Shown piece after piece: positions 1 to 9,955 of a stretch of DNA of 64,000 bases; the first letter of the stretch is position 1; each line of letters opens with the position of its first letter. The notes beneath the pieces are model-generated. The model worked only from the letters and a program-made list of their open reading frames with translations. It was not told where the DNA came from and made no database searches. The stretch is from Pseudidiomarina indica (lineage in GTDB: Bacteria; Pseudomonadota; Gammaproteobacteria; Enterobacterales; Alteromonadaceae): NCBI RefSeq assembly GCF_900104245.1, contig NZ_FMXN01000003.1, forward strand, positions 124,001-188,000, read 5' to 3'. The translations under genes were made by a program, and so were the position numbers.

Positions 1-1
1 G

Positions 2-1162
2 ATTGGTGCGATAGCAGTTTTATTGTCAGGGTGCTCAATTTTCTCTAAAGAAGAAATCACCTACAAGTTACTGCAACCGATTGATGCCCAAATACAACCC
101 CAGGTCGCCTGGAAAACAAGTGTCGGGAAGGGGGTTGGTCATTATTATTCCCAGCTAAACCCCGTGTTTGTCGACGATAACTTAATCGCTGCCGATCGTG
201 ACGGTGTGGTCATGGCAATCAACCCCTCCACTGGTAAAACACTGTGGCGTGTTGATTTGCGGACCGACGTTGGGCAGCAGGGTAGCTCTTGGTGGCGTAA
301 AGGCGAACCTTTTCGTATTGCTGGCGGGCTAACCGCAGCAGACGGCGTGGTTTATCTTGGGACTGAGAACGGCGATGTGGTTGCACTTGAGGCTAGTACG
401 GGTGCAGTAAAATGGCATCAAAGTGTCCGTGCTGAAATTCTCGCAGACCCCGCCGTGGGTGGTGGCATGGTTTATCTGGCCGGTTCCACCGGTGAGGTGA
501 TTGCACTGGATGATGAATCCGGTGCGGTCAAGTGGCGCAACACCTCTGAAACGCCATCACTTTCATTGCGTGGCACGGCTGCCCCCACATACGCGCAAGG
601 CGGGGTGTTTGTTGGCACCGCGAATGGTAAGTTGGTTGTGTTGGTGTCAGAAAACGGACAACCAGCGTGGGAAACACGGTTAGCGATTCCAACGGGCACG
701 ACCGAGCTACACCGCTTGGTGGACGTTGATACGCGCCCAGTTATTTCGGGGCGTCAAGTCTATAGCGTGGCCTACAACGGTGCCCTGTATGCGCTGGACG
801 CAGGTTCGGGCCAAGTGATTTGGCGTCGTGATTACTCGTCTTATCAGAATTTACTATTCGCTGGCGGCCGCTTATTCGTCACCGACGTTGAAGACACAGT
901 GACAGCGCTCGACGCTCAAGGGGGCGTGGAAATCTGGTCTAACAATGATTATACCGGGCGTCATTTAACCGCCCCAGTGCGCTTTAATAATTATATTGTC
1001 GTAGGCGATCGGCATGGTTATTTGCATTTTATCAATATCCTCACAGGGGTCACCGAAGGGCGTCTTGAGGTAGGTCAAGATGTGTACACTGCGCCGGTAG
1101 CTAGTGATGATACCCTTTATGTACAGTTACGCGACGGCACGTTACTCGCGGTAAGGATTTAA
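2..1162 (+). CDS. bamB: Outer membrane assembly lipoprotein BamB, 5' end missing
   Basis: BamB is the beta-propeller lipoprotein of the BAM complex that inserts beta-barrel proteins into the outer membrane. The visible part is a run of PQQ/WD-like blades (repeated G-x-V-x-A-L-D/E-x-x-[ST]-G patterns, for example around residues 60-75 and 120-135). The reading frame is open to the window edge, and translation from base 2 gives the end of a lipoprotein signal: IGAIAVLLSGC, with lipobox L-S-G-C. The in-frame TTG at 23 falls inside the lipobox, so it is not the start; the true start lies upstream of the window. The gene is followed after 6 nt by der, the usual bamB-der order of gammaproteobacteria, so the two are probably co-transcribed. 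Identification is confident. Confidence 0.93.
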   Translation: MGAIAVLLSGCSIFSKEEITYKLLQPIDAQIQPQVAWKTSVGKGVGHYYSQLNPVFVDDNLIAADRDGVVMAINPSTGKTLWRVDLRTDVGQQGSSWWRKGEPFRIAGGLTAADGVVYLGTENGDVVALEASTGAVKWHQSVRAEILADPAVGGGMVYLAGSTGEVIALDDESGAVKWRNTSETPSLSLRGTAAPTYAQGGVFVGTANGKLVVLVSENGQPAWETRLAIPTGTTELHRLVDVDTRPVISGRQVYSVAYNGALYALDAGSGQVIWRRDYSSYQNLLFAGGRLFVTDVEDTVTALDAQGGVEIWSNNDYTGRHLTAPVRFNNYIVVGDRHGYLHFINILTGVTEGRLEVGQDVYTAPVASDDTLYVQLRDGTLLAVRI

Positions 1163-1168
1163 CTTAGC

Positions 1169-2692
1169 ATGTTACCAGTCGTTGCTTTGGTCGGGCGCCC
1201 GAATGTGGGCAAATCAACCTTATTTAACCGGCTCACCCGTACTCGGGATGCGCTGGTTGCAGATTTTCCCGGGTTAACGCGTGATCGTAAATACGGTCAG
1301 GCCAACTACGATGGGTTTCAATTTATCGTTATCGACACTGCCGGGGTGCATGGCGAGGAAGTGGGCATTGACGCTGAAATGGCGGCTCAGTCCATGCGCG
1401 CCATTGATGAAGCCGATGTGGTGTTGTTTATGGTGGACGCTCGTGAAGGGGTGACCGCAGCGGATCAAAACATTGCGGACCATTTACGGCGTATCAACAA
1501 GACTGCGTTTGTGGTGGCTAATAAAATTGATGGCATTGATGCCGATGCTGCCCGTGCGGACTTCTATGAATTAGGCTTAGGCGAAGTTCACGGCATTGCT
1601 GCAGCACATGGTCGAGGCGTTGAGCAACTCTTGAAGACCTGTTTCACTCCGTTGCTTGAAGACTATCCTGATATCTTAGTGCAAGCCCCGAAAGAAGCCA
1701 CCGTCATCACCCACGATAAAGACGGCAATGTCATTGATGCGGATGGTGCTATCCTTGACGCCGACGGCCAAATCATTGGGCAAGTAAGTGATCATGCCGA
1801 AGCCGCGATCGATTATGACAGTTTACCCTTAAAGCTTGCGATAGTCGGACGTCCCAACGTTGGTAAGTCCACACTAACCAACCGAATTCTAGGGGAAGAG
1901 CGGGTGGTGGTCTATGATTTGCCTGGAACCACACGTGATTCAATTTATATCCCCATGGAGCGCGATGGGCGCGAATACATTCTTATTGATACCGCTGGCG
2001 TTCGTCGTCGTGGACGCATTGATGAGATTGTTGAAAAGTTTTCGGTGATTAAAACCCTGCAAGCCATTGAAGATGCCAACGTGGTGATTGTCGTCATTGA
2101 TGCGCGTGAGACCGTGTCGGACCAAGATCTGAACTTGATCGGTTTTGCCATTAATGCAGGGCGTTCAATTGTAATTGCGGTGAATAAATGGGACGGCTTA
2201 GACCAAGACCATCGTGACGAAATTAAACGCGAACTCGACCGTCGTCTTGGTTTTGTTGATTTTGCTCGAGTGCATTTTATTTCTGCGTTACACGGCAGTG
2301 GCGTGGGGAACTTATTTGAGTCGGTGCTTGAAGCCTACGCATCTGCAACGGCTCGTGTGGGTGCCGCAAAGCTGACTCGGATTCTGGAAGCCGCCGTAGA
2401 TGACCATCAGCCGCCGTTAGTTGGAGGCCGTCGGGTTAAGCTCAAATATGCGCACGCGGGTGGCTATAATCCGCCACGGGTCATTATTCATGGCAACCAA
2501 GTGGATTCATTGCCAGGCTCATACAAACGTTATTTAACGAATTATTTTCGGAAGTCACTGGGTGTGATGGGTACGCCGATTAAAGTTGAGTTTCGTGAGT
2601 CGGTGAACCCTTATGCGGGGAAGAAAAACCAATTAACCTTGTCGCAGCAGCGCAAGCGGCGACGTCTGATGAAACACCTGAAACGAAGCTAA
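1169..2692 (+). CDS. der: Ribosome-associated double-domain GTPase Der (EngA)
   Basis: Der is an essential GTPase of 50S ribosome subunit assembly. Two tandem G domains are visible. The first has the P loop GRPNVGKST at residues 9-17, DTAG at 56-59 and NKID near 118. The second has another GRPNVGKST near residue 227, DTAG, and NKWD. A KH-like C-terminal domain and a basic tail ([13 protein letters not shown]) follow. The protein has 507 residues, somewhat longer than the roughly 490 usual in the family. The extra length includes the linker between the G domains, where three DxDG units stand in tandem (residues 183-204, see findings). The start ATG is 6 nt after bamB. The stop codon sits in the loop of a perfect stem-loop. 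Confidence 0.97.
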   Translation: MLPVVALVGRPNVGKSTLFNRLTRTRDALVADFPGLTRDRKYGQANYDGFQFIVIDTAGVHGEEVGIDAEMAAQSMRAIDEADVVLFMVDAREGVTAADQNIADHLRRINKTAFVVANKIDGIDADAARADFYELGLGEVHGIAAAHGRGVEQLLKTCFTPLLEDYPDILVQAPKEATVITHDKDGNVIDADGAILDADGQIIGQVSDHAEAAIDYDSLPLKLAIVGRPNVGKSTLTNRILGEERVVVYDLPGTTRDSIYIPMERDGREYILIDTAGVRRRGRIDEIVEKFSVIKTLQAIEDANVVIVVIDARETVSDQDLNLIGFAINAGRSIVIAVNKWDGLDQDHRDEIKRELDRRLGFVDFARVHFISALHGSGVGNLFESVLEAYASATARVGAAKLTRILEAAVDDHQPPLVGGRRVKLKYAHAGGYNPPRVIIHGNQVDSLPGSYKRYLTNYFRKSLGVMGTPIKVEFRESVNPYAGKKNQLTLSQQRKRRRLMKHLKRS

Positions 2693-2704
2693 CCTTCGTT
2701 TCAG
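2678..2704. terminator. Perfect 11-bp stem-loop at the der/hslO convergence
   Basis: CTGAAACGAAG (2678-2688) pairs perfectly with CTTCGTTTCAG (2694-2704) across a 5-nt loop. The loop contains most of the der stop codon. It lies between two converging genes (der on plus, hslO on minus), where a shared terminator is expected, but neither side has a clear T run. It may therefore act with Rho, or as a 3'-end stabiliser. Confidence 0.45.
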
Positions 2705-2726
2705 GGGCTATCATTCGTGCTTGAGT

Positions 2727-3587
2727 TTAGCGATGAACGGTCGCAACATCCTCTGCGGTAAACTCATAAACATTCTGACAGTAGTCACAGGTCATCGTAA
2801 TGTGACCATCTTCAATTAAAATCTCTTCCAATTCTGCGGGGGAAACGGATGCCAACGCATTCAAGGTGTTCTCTCGCGAACAACCGCACTTGAACTGAAC
2901 CGGTTGTGCAGGATAAAGCTCGACCTCTTCTTCGTGATACAGGCGATGCAGAACTTCCACCCCCGGTAGGGTAAATAGCTCATTAGCCGTGATTGTTGCG
3001 GTCAAATGCTCTAAGTGTTCGAAGTCTGCTGCCGACGTACCCGCTGCAGGCAATACCTGTAGCATCATTCCCGCTGCATGTTCTCCGTCAGCATCTAACC
3101 ACAACCGCGTATGCAATTGTTCAGACTGCGCAAAGTAGGCTTCTAAGAATGCCGCTATCGAGTCCCCTTCAGCATTCACCACCCCTTGGTAGCGTTCACC
3201 CACCAAAGGCGTTATGGTAATGACTAATAGGGCCTTTGCACCTAATAGCTCTTTAAGCGTTTGCGCCTCGGCGGGTAACTCGTCACGCATTCGGGCTACG
3301 CCGCGTAACTCTTGCTGATGAGTGCCGTTCACAGTAATAAAGTTAACGGGACCATCGCCATGAATTTGCAGGCTAATTTGACCTTCAAATTTCAAGGTAG
3401 CGGTGAGCAATGAGGTTGCAGCCATGAGTTCGCCAAGTAAACGTTGAACCGGTGCAGGGTAATCGTGTCCAAGCATCATGCGCTGGTAACTTGTGCTTAA
3501 TTGCACCAGTTCGCCCCGCACGTCTTTGTCGATAAAAGTGTAGCGTAATAGCTGATCAGTAGGGTAATGATTCGTTTGCTTACTCAT
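2727..3587 (-). CDS. hslO: Redox-regulated holdase chaperone Hsp33
   Basis: Hsp33 is a cytoplasmic chaperone that becomes active under oxidative stress, when its four zinc-binding cysteines form disulfides and the C-terminal domain unfolds. The C-terminal zinc motif is present: CGC (Cys-x-Cys) near residue 235 and CDYC (Cys-x-x-Cys) near 267. The start chosen is the ATG at 3587 (MSKQTNHYPTDQLLRYTF), giving 286 residues, close to the family length. An upstream in-frame ATG at 3707 would add 40 residues with no counterpart in the family and would run over the probable promoter, so it is rejected. The gene is transcribed alone, convergent with der and divergent from gspC. Confidence 0.94.
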   Translation of the reverse strand: MSKQTNHYPTDQLLRYTFIDKDVRGELVQLSTSYQRMMLGHDYPAPVQRLLGELMAATSLLTATLKFEGQISLQIHGDGPVNFITVNGTHQQELRGVARMRDELPAEAQTLKELLGAKALLVITITPLVGERYQGVVNAEGDSIAAFLEAYFAQSEQLHTRLWLDADGEHAAGMMLQVLPAAGTSAADFEHLEHLTATITANELFTLPGVEVLHRLYHEEEVELYPAQPVQFKCGCSRENTLNALASVSPAELEEILIEDGHITMTCDYCQNVYEFTAEDVATVHR

Positions 3588-3629
3588 GATTGTTGGGCGT
3601 CTGTCATACGAATGAAAAAAAGTTAACGC

Positions 3630-3638
3630 AGTATACCA
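3630..3638 (-). promoter_or_regulatory. Putative extended -10 promoter of hslO
   Basis: On the minus strand the bases read TGGTATACT, a TGn extension directly before a -10 hexamer that differs from TATAAT at one base. It lies about 45 nt upstream of the hslO ATG. No good -35 hexamer is seen, which fits an extended -10 promoter. This is pattern recognition only. Confidence 0.4.
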
Positions 3639-3737
3639 GATTCCGCAAATTTGATCTGTTCTCTTGAGGTGAGTAAGGCTAGAATGACTAAAAGACGAAT
3701 GTGTCACATAATTATAACGAAAGTGTAGTTTTCATCC

Positions 3738-4631
3738 ATGCAAATACAGAACACCCACGTCAACACTGTCCTTACCATCGTGTTTGCTGTGGCCGCAACT
3801 TGGCTCGCAGCACAACTGACGTGGCGTTTGGTGACGCCGTCGCCGACCATTGCTGCGGGGCCTATCCGTATGACCGAAACCCCCGCTCATCAGCAAAATT
3901 CTGTTCGACCGTTATTGGCCTTGAACCTATTTGGCACGGCCAATGCCGAAGCACCTGTCACAACCGTTAACGCCCCCCGCACCTCACTAAATATTCGCTT
4001 GCTGGGAGTTTCTGCTGCGACGGTCGCGTCACGTTCGGCCGCAATTATTGAGCGCAACGGTACGCAACAGGTCTATGGGGTGGGTGAAAAGCTGGATGGC
4101 ACTGCCGTCGAAATTAAAGAAATTTATGCTGACCGACTCATTCTGGACAATAACGGCCGTTTAGAAACTCTGGAATTGGAAGATATTGGCGAATTAAGTC
4201 CAGGCTTATCACTCAGCATGGCGAATAGCGCCAATACCGAAGTTCGGACATCACAGCGGGCGGCAGCGCGCAACCCGAATGTGCAAGCACAAATTGTGTC
4301 GAATGAACGCCTTAGCGATGGGTCGATTTTGGATGTCGTACGCATTACCCCAGTACGAGCTGGCAATCGTTTGACAGGTTATCGATTACAAGCCGGACGG
4401 CAGCCACAGTGGTTTGAGCAGGTCGGATTCAAAGATGGCGATATTGCCATTGTGATTAATGGCAAGGACTTAACCGACGTCAGGGGGGCGATGGCGATAA
4501 CCGGGCAACTCGGACAGTTGACGGAAGCGACGGTCACCGTTTTACGAGATGGCGAGACGTTAGATATCCCCATCAGTATGACTGAATTACTTACTGCACT
4601 CCCGACCGTCGAACCAGAACAAGAGAATTAA
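3738..4631 (+). CDS. gspC: Type II secretion inner membrane protein GspC
   Basis: GspC links the inner-membrane platform of the type II secretion system to the secretin. The 297-residue protein has a single N-terminal membrane segment (about residues 9-28), a periplasmic homology region (about 60-140, starting near LALNLFGTA) that in the family contacts the N0 domain of GspD, and a C-terminal PDZ domain (about 205-285, including the GFKDGDIAIVINGKDL pattern). It opens the gspC-N operon, with gspD 9 nt downstream. The start ATG has no strong ribosome binding site, but no better start is seen. Confidence 0.93.
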   Translation: MQIQNTHVNTVLTIVFAVAATWLAAQLTWRLVTPSPTIAAGPIRMTETPAHQQNSVRPLLALNLFGTANAEAPVTTVNAPRTSLNIRLLGVSAATVASRSAAIIERNGTQQVYGVGEKLDGTAVEIKEIYADRLILDNNGRLETLELEDIGELSPGLSLSMANSANTEVRTSQRAAARNPNVQAQIVSNERLSDGSILDVVRITPVRAGNRLTGYRLQAGRQPQWFEQVGFKDGDIAIVINGKDLTDVRGAMAITGQLGQLTEATVTVLRDGETLDIPISMTELLTALPTVEPEQEN

Positions 4632-4640
4632 GGGAACCCT

Positions 4641-6761
4641 ATGCAAAAAACGTCATTGGCATTCGCGATTTTACTCAGCTTAGCGCTGGCGAGCTCTCTT
4701 CCTGAAGTGAGCGCTCAACAATCGCGTCAGCTGAGCCCGGGCAGTGAGCCAGTGGAATATGCAGCCAGCTTCAAAAATACGGATATTACCGAATTCATTC
4801 AAGTGGTTGGTCGAAACTTAGAACGCACCATTATTATTGACCCAGACGTGCGTGGTCGTATCGATGTACGTAGCTACGACGTCATGAATGAACAACAATA
4901 TTGGCAATTCTTTTTGAATGTGCTGGAAGTGTATGGGTTTGCCACCGTTGAAATGGAATCCGGTGTCATTAAAGTCATGCGTGATAAAGACGCGCGCAAT
5001 GGGGCGATTCCAGTGGTGGATGATAACTCCCTAGGCGGTGATACTTTAGTCACGCGAGTGGTGCCTGTGGCGAACGTGAGTGTGCGTGAATTAGCGCCAT
5101 TGTTACGCTTGCTCAATGACCAAAGCGGTGGTGGCAACGTGGTGAGTTATGACCCATCGAACGTGATTATGCTGACCGGCCGTAGTGAGACCGTCCAGCG
5201 CCTGGTCGAAATTATTGAACGGGTTGACCGCGCGGGCAACCAAGACGTGACCGTGGTGAAATTGAATCATGCGTCGGCGGCGGAAGTTGTGCGTATTGCG
5301 ATTAGTTTGTACGAGCGAGTTACTGATGGGACCCCTCCATTATTGATTCCAAAAATTGTTGCTGATGAGCGTACCAATAGTGTGGTGATCAGTGGCGACC
5401 CGCGTGCTCGTGAACGCGTGATGGGGCTCATTAAGCAATTGGACCAAGATTTAAAAAGTGAAGGCAATACGCGCGTCTATTACCTGAAATATGCGAAAGC
5501 CACAGAGTTGGTCGATGTATTACAAGGAGTGAGCCAGTCGTTACAGGCTGAGCGCGATGGAAGCACCGCGGCGCCTACTCAGGGCGTACCAGGGGCACGC
5601 CGTGCTGCCTTGGGGCGCAATAATAGTGCGGTTTCGATTAATGCCCATGAGTCGTCGAACTCGTTAGTTATTACGGCACAGCCTGACTTGTTAGCAAACT
5701 TAGAAGGTGTCATTCGCCAGCTCGATATCCGCCGTGCACAAGTGCATGTGGAAGCCATTATTGTCGAAATTATGGAAGGCGATGGCATGGATTTTGGGCT
5801 GCAATGGATCAGTGAAGACGGCGGGATGGTTCAATACAACAACGGTCGTCAAGCTGGGATTGGGCAAATTGCAGCGGGAGCTTACCTAGCGCGTGAAGAA
5901 GAAGGCCGCGAAACCACCACGGTAGTGGATGGCAATATGGTGACTACCAAAGAACCGAATCGCCGAGGCGATATGACGTTGCTGGCGCAAACATTGCAAA
6001 ATGTGAATGGCATGATGGTTGGGGTGGTGAAAAATGATTGGGGCGCGATTCTGCAAGCCGTCAGTACCAATACCAACTCAAATATTCTCGCTACTCCTTC
6101 ATTGATGACCGTCGATAACGAAGAAGCATCCTTTATTGTTGGCCAATCCGTGCCAACCATTACCGGTTCCACCACCGGGGCTAACAATGATAATCCGTAT
6201 CAGACAGTCAAACGTGAAGATGTGGGGATCAAGCTGAAAGTGACGCCACAAATTAACGAGGGCAGTGGGGTGCAGCTGATTATTGAGCAAGAAGTCTCCA
6301 GTATCAGCGGCGCGACAGCAGTCGACATTACCATCAGCAAGCGTGAGTTGAAAACTGTGGTCATGGCGGATGATGGTGAAACCATTGTGCTGGGCGGATT
6401 GATTGACGAAGACGTGCAAGAATCGATCTCAAAGGTGCCGATCCTAGGAGATATTCCAGTGTTGGGGCATTTATTTAAAAGCACCTCAACCACCAAAAGT
6501 AAGCGCAACTTAATGATCTTTTTAAAGCCGACCATTGTGCGCGATGGCTTAACCGCGTCACAGCTGTCTTCGCGGAAGTACAACTACATTCGGGCAGAGC
6601 AAATCAAAGCAGATGATAAAGGAATTTCGTTGATGCCCTTCACGGCGCAACCGGTGTTACCTGAATGGGATGGCCCGCTGACATTGCCGCCGAGCTTTGA
6701 TGAATATATGCAACAGCAGGAAAGCACCGCGGTCAAAGACGAAGGTGACAATCATGACTGA
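4641..6761 (+). CDS. gspD: Type II secretion outer membrane secretin GspD
   Basis: GspD forms the large outer-membrane channel for folded exoproteins. The 706-residue protein has a Sec signal peptide (about 1-25, cleavage likely after VSA), an N0 domain (about 40-110), N1-N3 repeats (about 130-370) and the secretin core (about 395-640), with the conserved [14 protein letters not shown] and the GGL...E stretch before it. A short C-terminal tail remains, which in the family can bind a pilotin. No pilotin gene (gspS) is seen in the window. The last bases overlap gspE by 8 nt, so the two are translationally coupled. Confidence 0.97.
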   Translation: MQKTSLAFAILLSLALASSLPEVSAQQSRQLSPGSEPVEYAASFKNTDITEFIQVVGRNLERTIIIDPDVRGRIDVRSYDVMNEQQYWQFFLNVLEVYGFATVEMESGVIKVMRDKDARNGAIPVVDDNSLGGDTLVTRVVPVANVSVRELAPLLRLLNDQSGGGNVVSYDPSNVIMLTGRSETVQRLVEIIERVDRAGNQDVTVVKLNHASAAEVVRIAISLYERVTDGTPPLLIPKIVADERTNSVVISGDPRARERVMGLIKQLDQDLKSEGNTRVYYLKYAKATELVDVLQGVSQSLQAERDGSTAAPTQGVPGARRAALGRNNSAVSINAHESSNSLVITAQPDLLANLEGVIRQLDIRRAQVHVEAIIVEIMEGDGMDFGLQWISEDGGMVQYNNGRQAGIGQIAAGAYLAREEEGRETTTVVDGNMVTTKEPNRRGDMTLLAQTLQNVNGMMVGVVKNDWGAILQAVSTNTNSNILATPSLMTVDNEEASFIVGQSVPTITGSTTGANNDNPYQTVKREDVGIKLKVTPQINEGSGVQLIIEQEVSSISGATAVDITISKRELKTVVMADDGETIVLGGLIDEDVQESISKVPILGDIPVLGHLFKSTSTTKSKRNLMIFLKPTIVRDGLTASQLSSRKYNYIRAEQIKADDKGISLMPFTAQPVLPEWDGPLTLPPSFDEYMQQQESTAVKDEGDNHD

Positions 6762-8268
6762 TATCGCGAATGTGGCCGCGCAAGTGGCTCCGCGACGGTT
6801 ACCCTTTTCTTTTGCTAAACGTTACGGGGTGGTCGTGGCCTATACGGCGAACGAAGACACCCCTGAAGCTGTGGTGCATGCGCGTGAGTCAGTGAGTGCT
6901 GCCGCCTTGTTAGAAGTCCGTCGGGTATTAGGGACACCCTTTACCTTGCAACGCCATCCTGACGAGGAATTCGAGGCCATTCTGACCCAAGCGTATCAAC
7001 GTGATTCCTCCGAAGCGAAACAGCTGATGGAGGATATTGGCAACGAAAGCAATTTATTTTCGTTGGCGGATGAGTTGCCGCAAACCGAAGATTTATTAGA
7101 AAGTGAAGATGATGCGCCCATCATCAAATTAATCAACGCCATGCTATCAGAAGCGATTAAAGAAGGTGCGTCAGATATTCACATTGAAACCTTCGAAAAA
7201 GAATTGGTCGTGCGCTTCCGGATTGATGGAGTGTTGCGGGAGATTATTCGACCGAACCGCAAGCTAAGTTCATTGTTGGTATCCCGGATTAAAGTCATGG
7301 CGCAATTAGACATTGCCGAGAAGCGTGTTCCGCAGGATGGCCGGATCAGTTTATTGATTGCTGGACGAGCGGTGGATGTGCGGGTATCGACCATGCCATC
7401 CAATCATGGTGAACGGGTGGTGTTGCGGTTATTAGATAAAAATAATGCACGGTTGAATTTGAAGCAACTGGGAATGACGGAAGCCAACCGTAAGATTTTT
7501 GCGGAACTGATTAAAAAGCCCCATGGCATTATTTTAGTGACTGGCCCTACGGGCTCTGGGAAATCGACCACCTTATATGCAGGGTTAACCGATATTAACT
7601 CGCGCGACCGTAATATTTTAACGGTGGAAGACCCCATTGAATACGCGATTGATGGCATTGGGCAGATGCAGGTAAACCCCAAGGTAGATATGACCTTTGC
7701 CCGAGGGTTGCGTGCTATTTTGCGGCAAGACCCCGATGTGGTCATGGTGGGGGAAATCCGGGACGTTGAAACTGCCCAGATTGCGGTGCAAGCGTCATTA
7801 ACGGGGCACTTGGTGCTTTCGACATTGCACACCAATACCGCCGCCGGCGCCATTACCCGCTTAGAGGATATGGGGGTTGAACCTTTTTTACTGAGTTCGT
7901 CATTGTTAGCGGTGCTTGCGCAACGGTTAGTGCGGACGCTCTGTGATGAATGCAAGGAAACTTATCCTGCTAGCGCGGAAGAATTAGCCTATGTGGCCGG
8001 CCTGAACGTGGCGGGGCAAACTCACCTGTATCGTGCCGTTGGTTGCGATAAGTGTAGTCATACGGGCTATCGTGGGCGTACCGGAATTCATGAAATGCTG
8101 GTGGTGGATGAGCAAATACGATCGTTGATTCACAACGGCCATGGCGAACAAGCCATTGAGAAATATTTACGTGGCCGCGCACCTTCTATTCGTGATGATG
8201 GCTTAGTAAAGGCGTTAGCTGGAATCACCACACTGGAAGAAGTGTTGCGTGTGACGCGTGAGGAGTAA
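6754..8268 (+). CDS. gspE: Type II secretion ATPase GspE
   Basis: GspE is the cytoplasmic hexameric ATPase that powers pseudopilus assembly. It shows the Walker A motif GPTGSGKST (Lys270), an Asp box, a Walker B region (around [11 protein letters not shown]) and a His box (LSTLHTN). A tetracysteine zinc module follows near residues 393-435 (CDEC ... CDKC), typical of GspE. I chose the ATG at 6754 ([10 protein letters not shown]), preceded by AAGGTGA at a good distance, rather than an in-frame ATG 57 nt upstream inside gspD. This gives 504 residues. The gene overlaps the end of gspD. Confidence 0.97.
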   Translation: MTDIANVAAQVAPRRLPFSFAKRYGVVVAYTANEDTPEAVVHARESVSAAALLEVRRVLGTPFTLQRHPDEEFEAILTQAYQRDSSEAKQLMEDIGNESNLFSLADELPQTEDLLESEDDAPIIKLINAMLSEAIKEGASDIHIETFEKELVVRFRIDGVLREIIRPNRKLSSLLVSRIKVMAQLDIAEKRVPQDGRISLLIAGRAVDVRVSTMPSNHGERVVLRLLDKNNARLNLKQLGMTEANRKIFAELIKKPHGIILVTGPTGSGKSTTLYAGLTDINSRDRNILTVEDPIEYAIDGIGQMQVNPKVDMTFARGLRAILRQDPDVVMVGEIRDVETAQIAVQASLTGHLVLSTLHTNTAAGAITRLEDMGVEPFLLSSSLLAVLAQRLVRTLCDECKETYPASAEELAYVAGLNVAGQTHLYRAVGCDKCSHTGYRGRTGIHEMLVVDEQIRSLIHNGHGEQAIEKYLRGRAPSIRDDGLVKALAGITTLEEVLRVTREE

Positions 8269-8271
8269 GCG

Positions 8272-9519
8272 GTGGCAGCCTACTCATTTCAAGCGTTAAA
8301 CGCCAGTGGTCGCACCACGAAAGGGGTGATGGAAGCAGACACCGAACGTCAGGTACGCGCACAATTGCGTGACCAAGGGCTGATTCCAATTAAGGTGGAA
8401 CTGGCCGAAAGCACCACCTCAGGCGCCACATCGACCAGCCAAAAGCCCCTCTCAAATTGGCGCAAACGCTTACAAACCCGAGGCGTGAGTGCAGCTGATT
8501 TAGCGCTAATTACACGTCAGTTGGCCACCTTGGTTGCCGCTGCGTTGCCGATTGAGCAAGCGTTGCTGGCGGTGTCGGAGCAGACCGATAAACCGCGTCT
8601 CCAAAAACTATTGATGGCCGTCCGCTCGAAAGTGGTGGAGGGGTATTCCTTGGCTGAAGCCATGGCCGAGTACGCCCACGTATTCGACCGGCTGTACACC
8701 GCGATGGTGGCAGCGGGTGAGCGTTCTGGGCACTTAGATGAGGTATTGAGTCGGCTGGCAGATTACACCGAGCAGCGTAACCGATTGAAAGGGCAATTGA
8801 TTCAGGCGTTGGTGTACCCGAGTATTTTGACCTTGGTCGCTATCGGTGTCATTATTTTTTTATTGGTCAGCGTGGTACCACAAATTGTCGATCAGTTTAC
8901 CGGCTTGGGCCAAACTCTCCCGCCGACTACCACATTTTTATTGGCCGTAAGCGAGTTTCTACAACGCTTTGGCATGTATCTACTGGTGGCGTTAGTAGCG
9001 GGCTTAACGCTTGGTGCTCAGCTTTTAAAAAAGCCAGAACGGCGTGATCGCTTCGATGCCTGGTTGTTAAAAGTACCTGTCTTTGGGCGAGTGATTAAAG
9101 GGGTTAACACCGCGCGCTTGGCACGCACGCTAAGTATTCTGACCGCCTCAGCGGTGCCGTTATTAGATGGTCTGCGGATTTCTGGCCGGGTGTTAAGTAA
9201 CCGTGCGATGCAAATTGCGGTGGAGGAAGCCGCGGATCGGGTGCGAGAAGGGTCCTCGTTACGAGCGGCTCTTGCGCAAACCAAACTGTTCCCGCCAATG
9301 ATGTTGCATATGATTGCGGCTGGTGAAAAATCGGGAGAACTTGAACAGTTGCTGGGTCGCGCCGCCGATAACCAAGATCGTGACTTTGAAACTACCATGA
9401 ACGTGGCACTAAAAATATTTGAACCTGCGTTGATCGTGGTGATGGCTGGGGTAGTCTTATTTATTGTGCTGGCGATTATTCAGCCCATATTGGCATTGAA
9501 TCAAAGCGTTGGCTTGTAA
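8272..9519 (+). CDS. gspF: Type II secretion inner membrane platform protein GspF
   Basis: GspF is the polytopic inner-membrane protein that couples GspE to pseudopilin assembly. It has two repeated T2SSF domains (about residues 75-195 and 275-400) and three membrane segments (about 172-192, 223-243 and 378-400). The second repeat carries the conserved MIAAGEKSGELE. It starts with GTG, 3 nt after the gspE stop, with GAGGAG just upstream. Length (415) is normal. Confidence 0.96.
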   Translation: MAAYSFQALNASGRTTKGVMEADTERQVRAQLRDQGLIPIKVELAESTTSGATSTSQKPLSNWRKRLQTRGVSAADLALITRQLATLVAAALPIEQALLAVSEQTDKPRLQKLLMAVRSKVVEGYSLAEAMAEYAHVFDRLYTAMVAAGERSGHLDEVLSRLADYTEQRNRLKGQLIQALVYPSILTLVAIGVIIFLLVSVVPQIVDQFTGLGQTLPPTTTFLLAVSEFLQRFGMYLLVALVAGLTLGAQLLKKPERRDRFDAWLLKVPVFGRVIKGVNTARLARTLSILTASAVPLLDGLRISGRVLSNRAMQIAVEEAADRVREGSSLRAALAQTKLFPPMMLHMIAAGEKSGELEQLLGRAADNQDRDFETTMNVALKIFEPALIVVMAGVVLFIVLAIIQPILALNQSVGL

Positions 9520-9535
9520 CAACAAGAGGTTGAAG

Positions 9536-9952
9536 ATGAAACGAAATCATGGATTTAGCTTGATCGAAGTGATGGTAGTCATTGCGATTCTCGGATTATT
9601 GGCATCCTTAATTTTACCAAACGTATTAGGGTCAGCTGATCAAGCCAACCGACAAAAAGCACGGACTGATATTGTCGCGTTGGAAAATGCCTTAGCGCAA
9701 TATCGACTAGATAACGGCACTTTCCCCAGCACTGAGCAGGGCTTGGATGCGTTAATTAATGAGCCGACGGTTGAACCGCGGCCGCGTAATTATCGTCGGG
9801 GTGGCTATATTCAACGCTTACCGCAAGATCCATGGGGCAACGATTATTTGCTGCTTAGCCCAGGTGAATATGGCGATTTTGACGTGTTTTCGGCAGGTCC
9901 GGATGGTCAAACCGGCACCGATGACGATATTGGTAACTGGAATATTGAGTAA
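9536..9952 (+). CDS. gspG: Major pseudopilin GspG
   Basis: GspG is the main subunit of the periplasmic pseudopilus. It has a short leader ending in Gly before the cleavage and N-methylation site (G|FSLIEVMVV, Glu at +5), a hydrophobic N-terminal helix and the calcium-site region near the C terminus (TGTDDDIGNW). I chose ATG 9536, 6 nt after AAGAGGT; an earlier TTG in the same frame (9509) lies inside gspF and adds nine residues with no role. 138 residues. The leader would be processed by a prepilin peptidase (GspO/PilD) encoded elsewhere. Confidence 0.96.
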   Translation: MKRNHGFSLIEVMVVIAILGLLASLILPNVLGSADQANRQKARTDIVALENALAQYRLDNGTFPSTEQGLDALINEPTVEPRPRNYRRGGYIQRLPQDPWGNDYLLLSPGEYGDFDVFSAGPDGQTGTDDDIGNWNIE

Positions 9953-9955
9953 TTA

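Noticed and set aside
23-25. TTG as start of bamB
   Set aside because: It lies within the lipobox of the signal peptide, and the frame remains open to the window edge.
3588-3707. Forty-residue N-terminal extension of hslO
   Set aside because: It has no counterpart in Hsp33 and would cover the probable hslO promoter; the ATG at 3587 gives the family start.
3695-3715. ATGTGTCACAT, resembling a CRP half-site before gspC
   Set aside because: The two half-sites are fused, without the 6-nt spacer of a CRP site, so the likeness is probably chance.
3701-3970. 89-codon open frame overlapping the start of gspC
   Set aside because: Different frame from gspC, whose membrane segment and homology region are clear; no independent support.
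7404-7955. 183-codon open frame on the minus strand inside gspE
   Set aside because: Antisense to the conserved ATPase core; the composition is that of a reverse-complement shadow.
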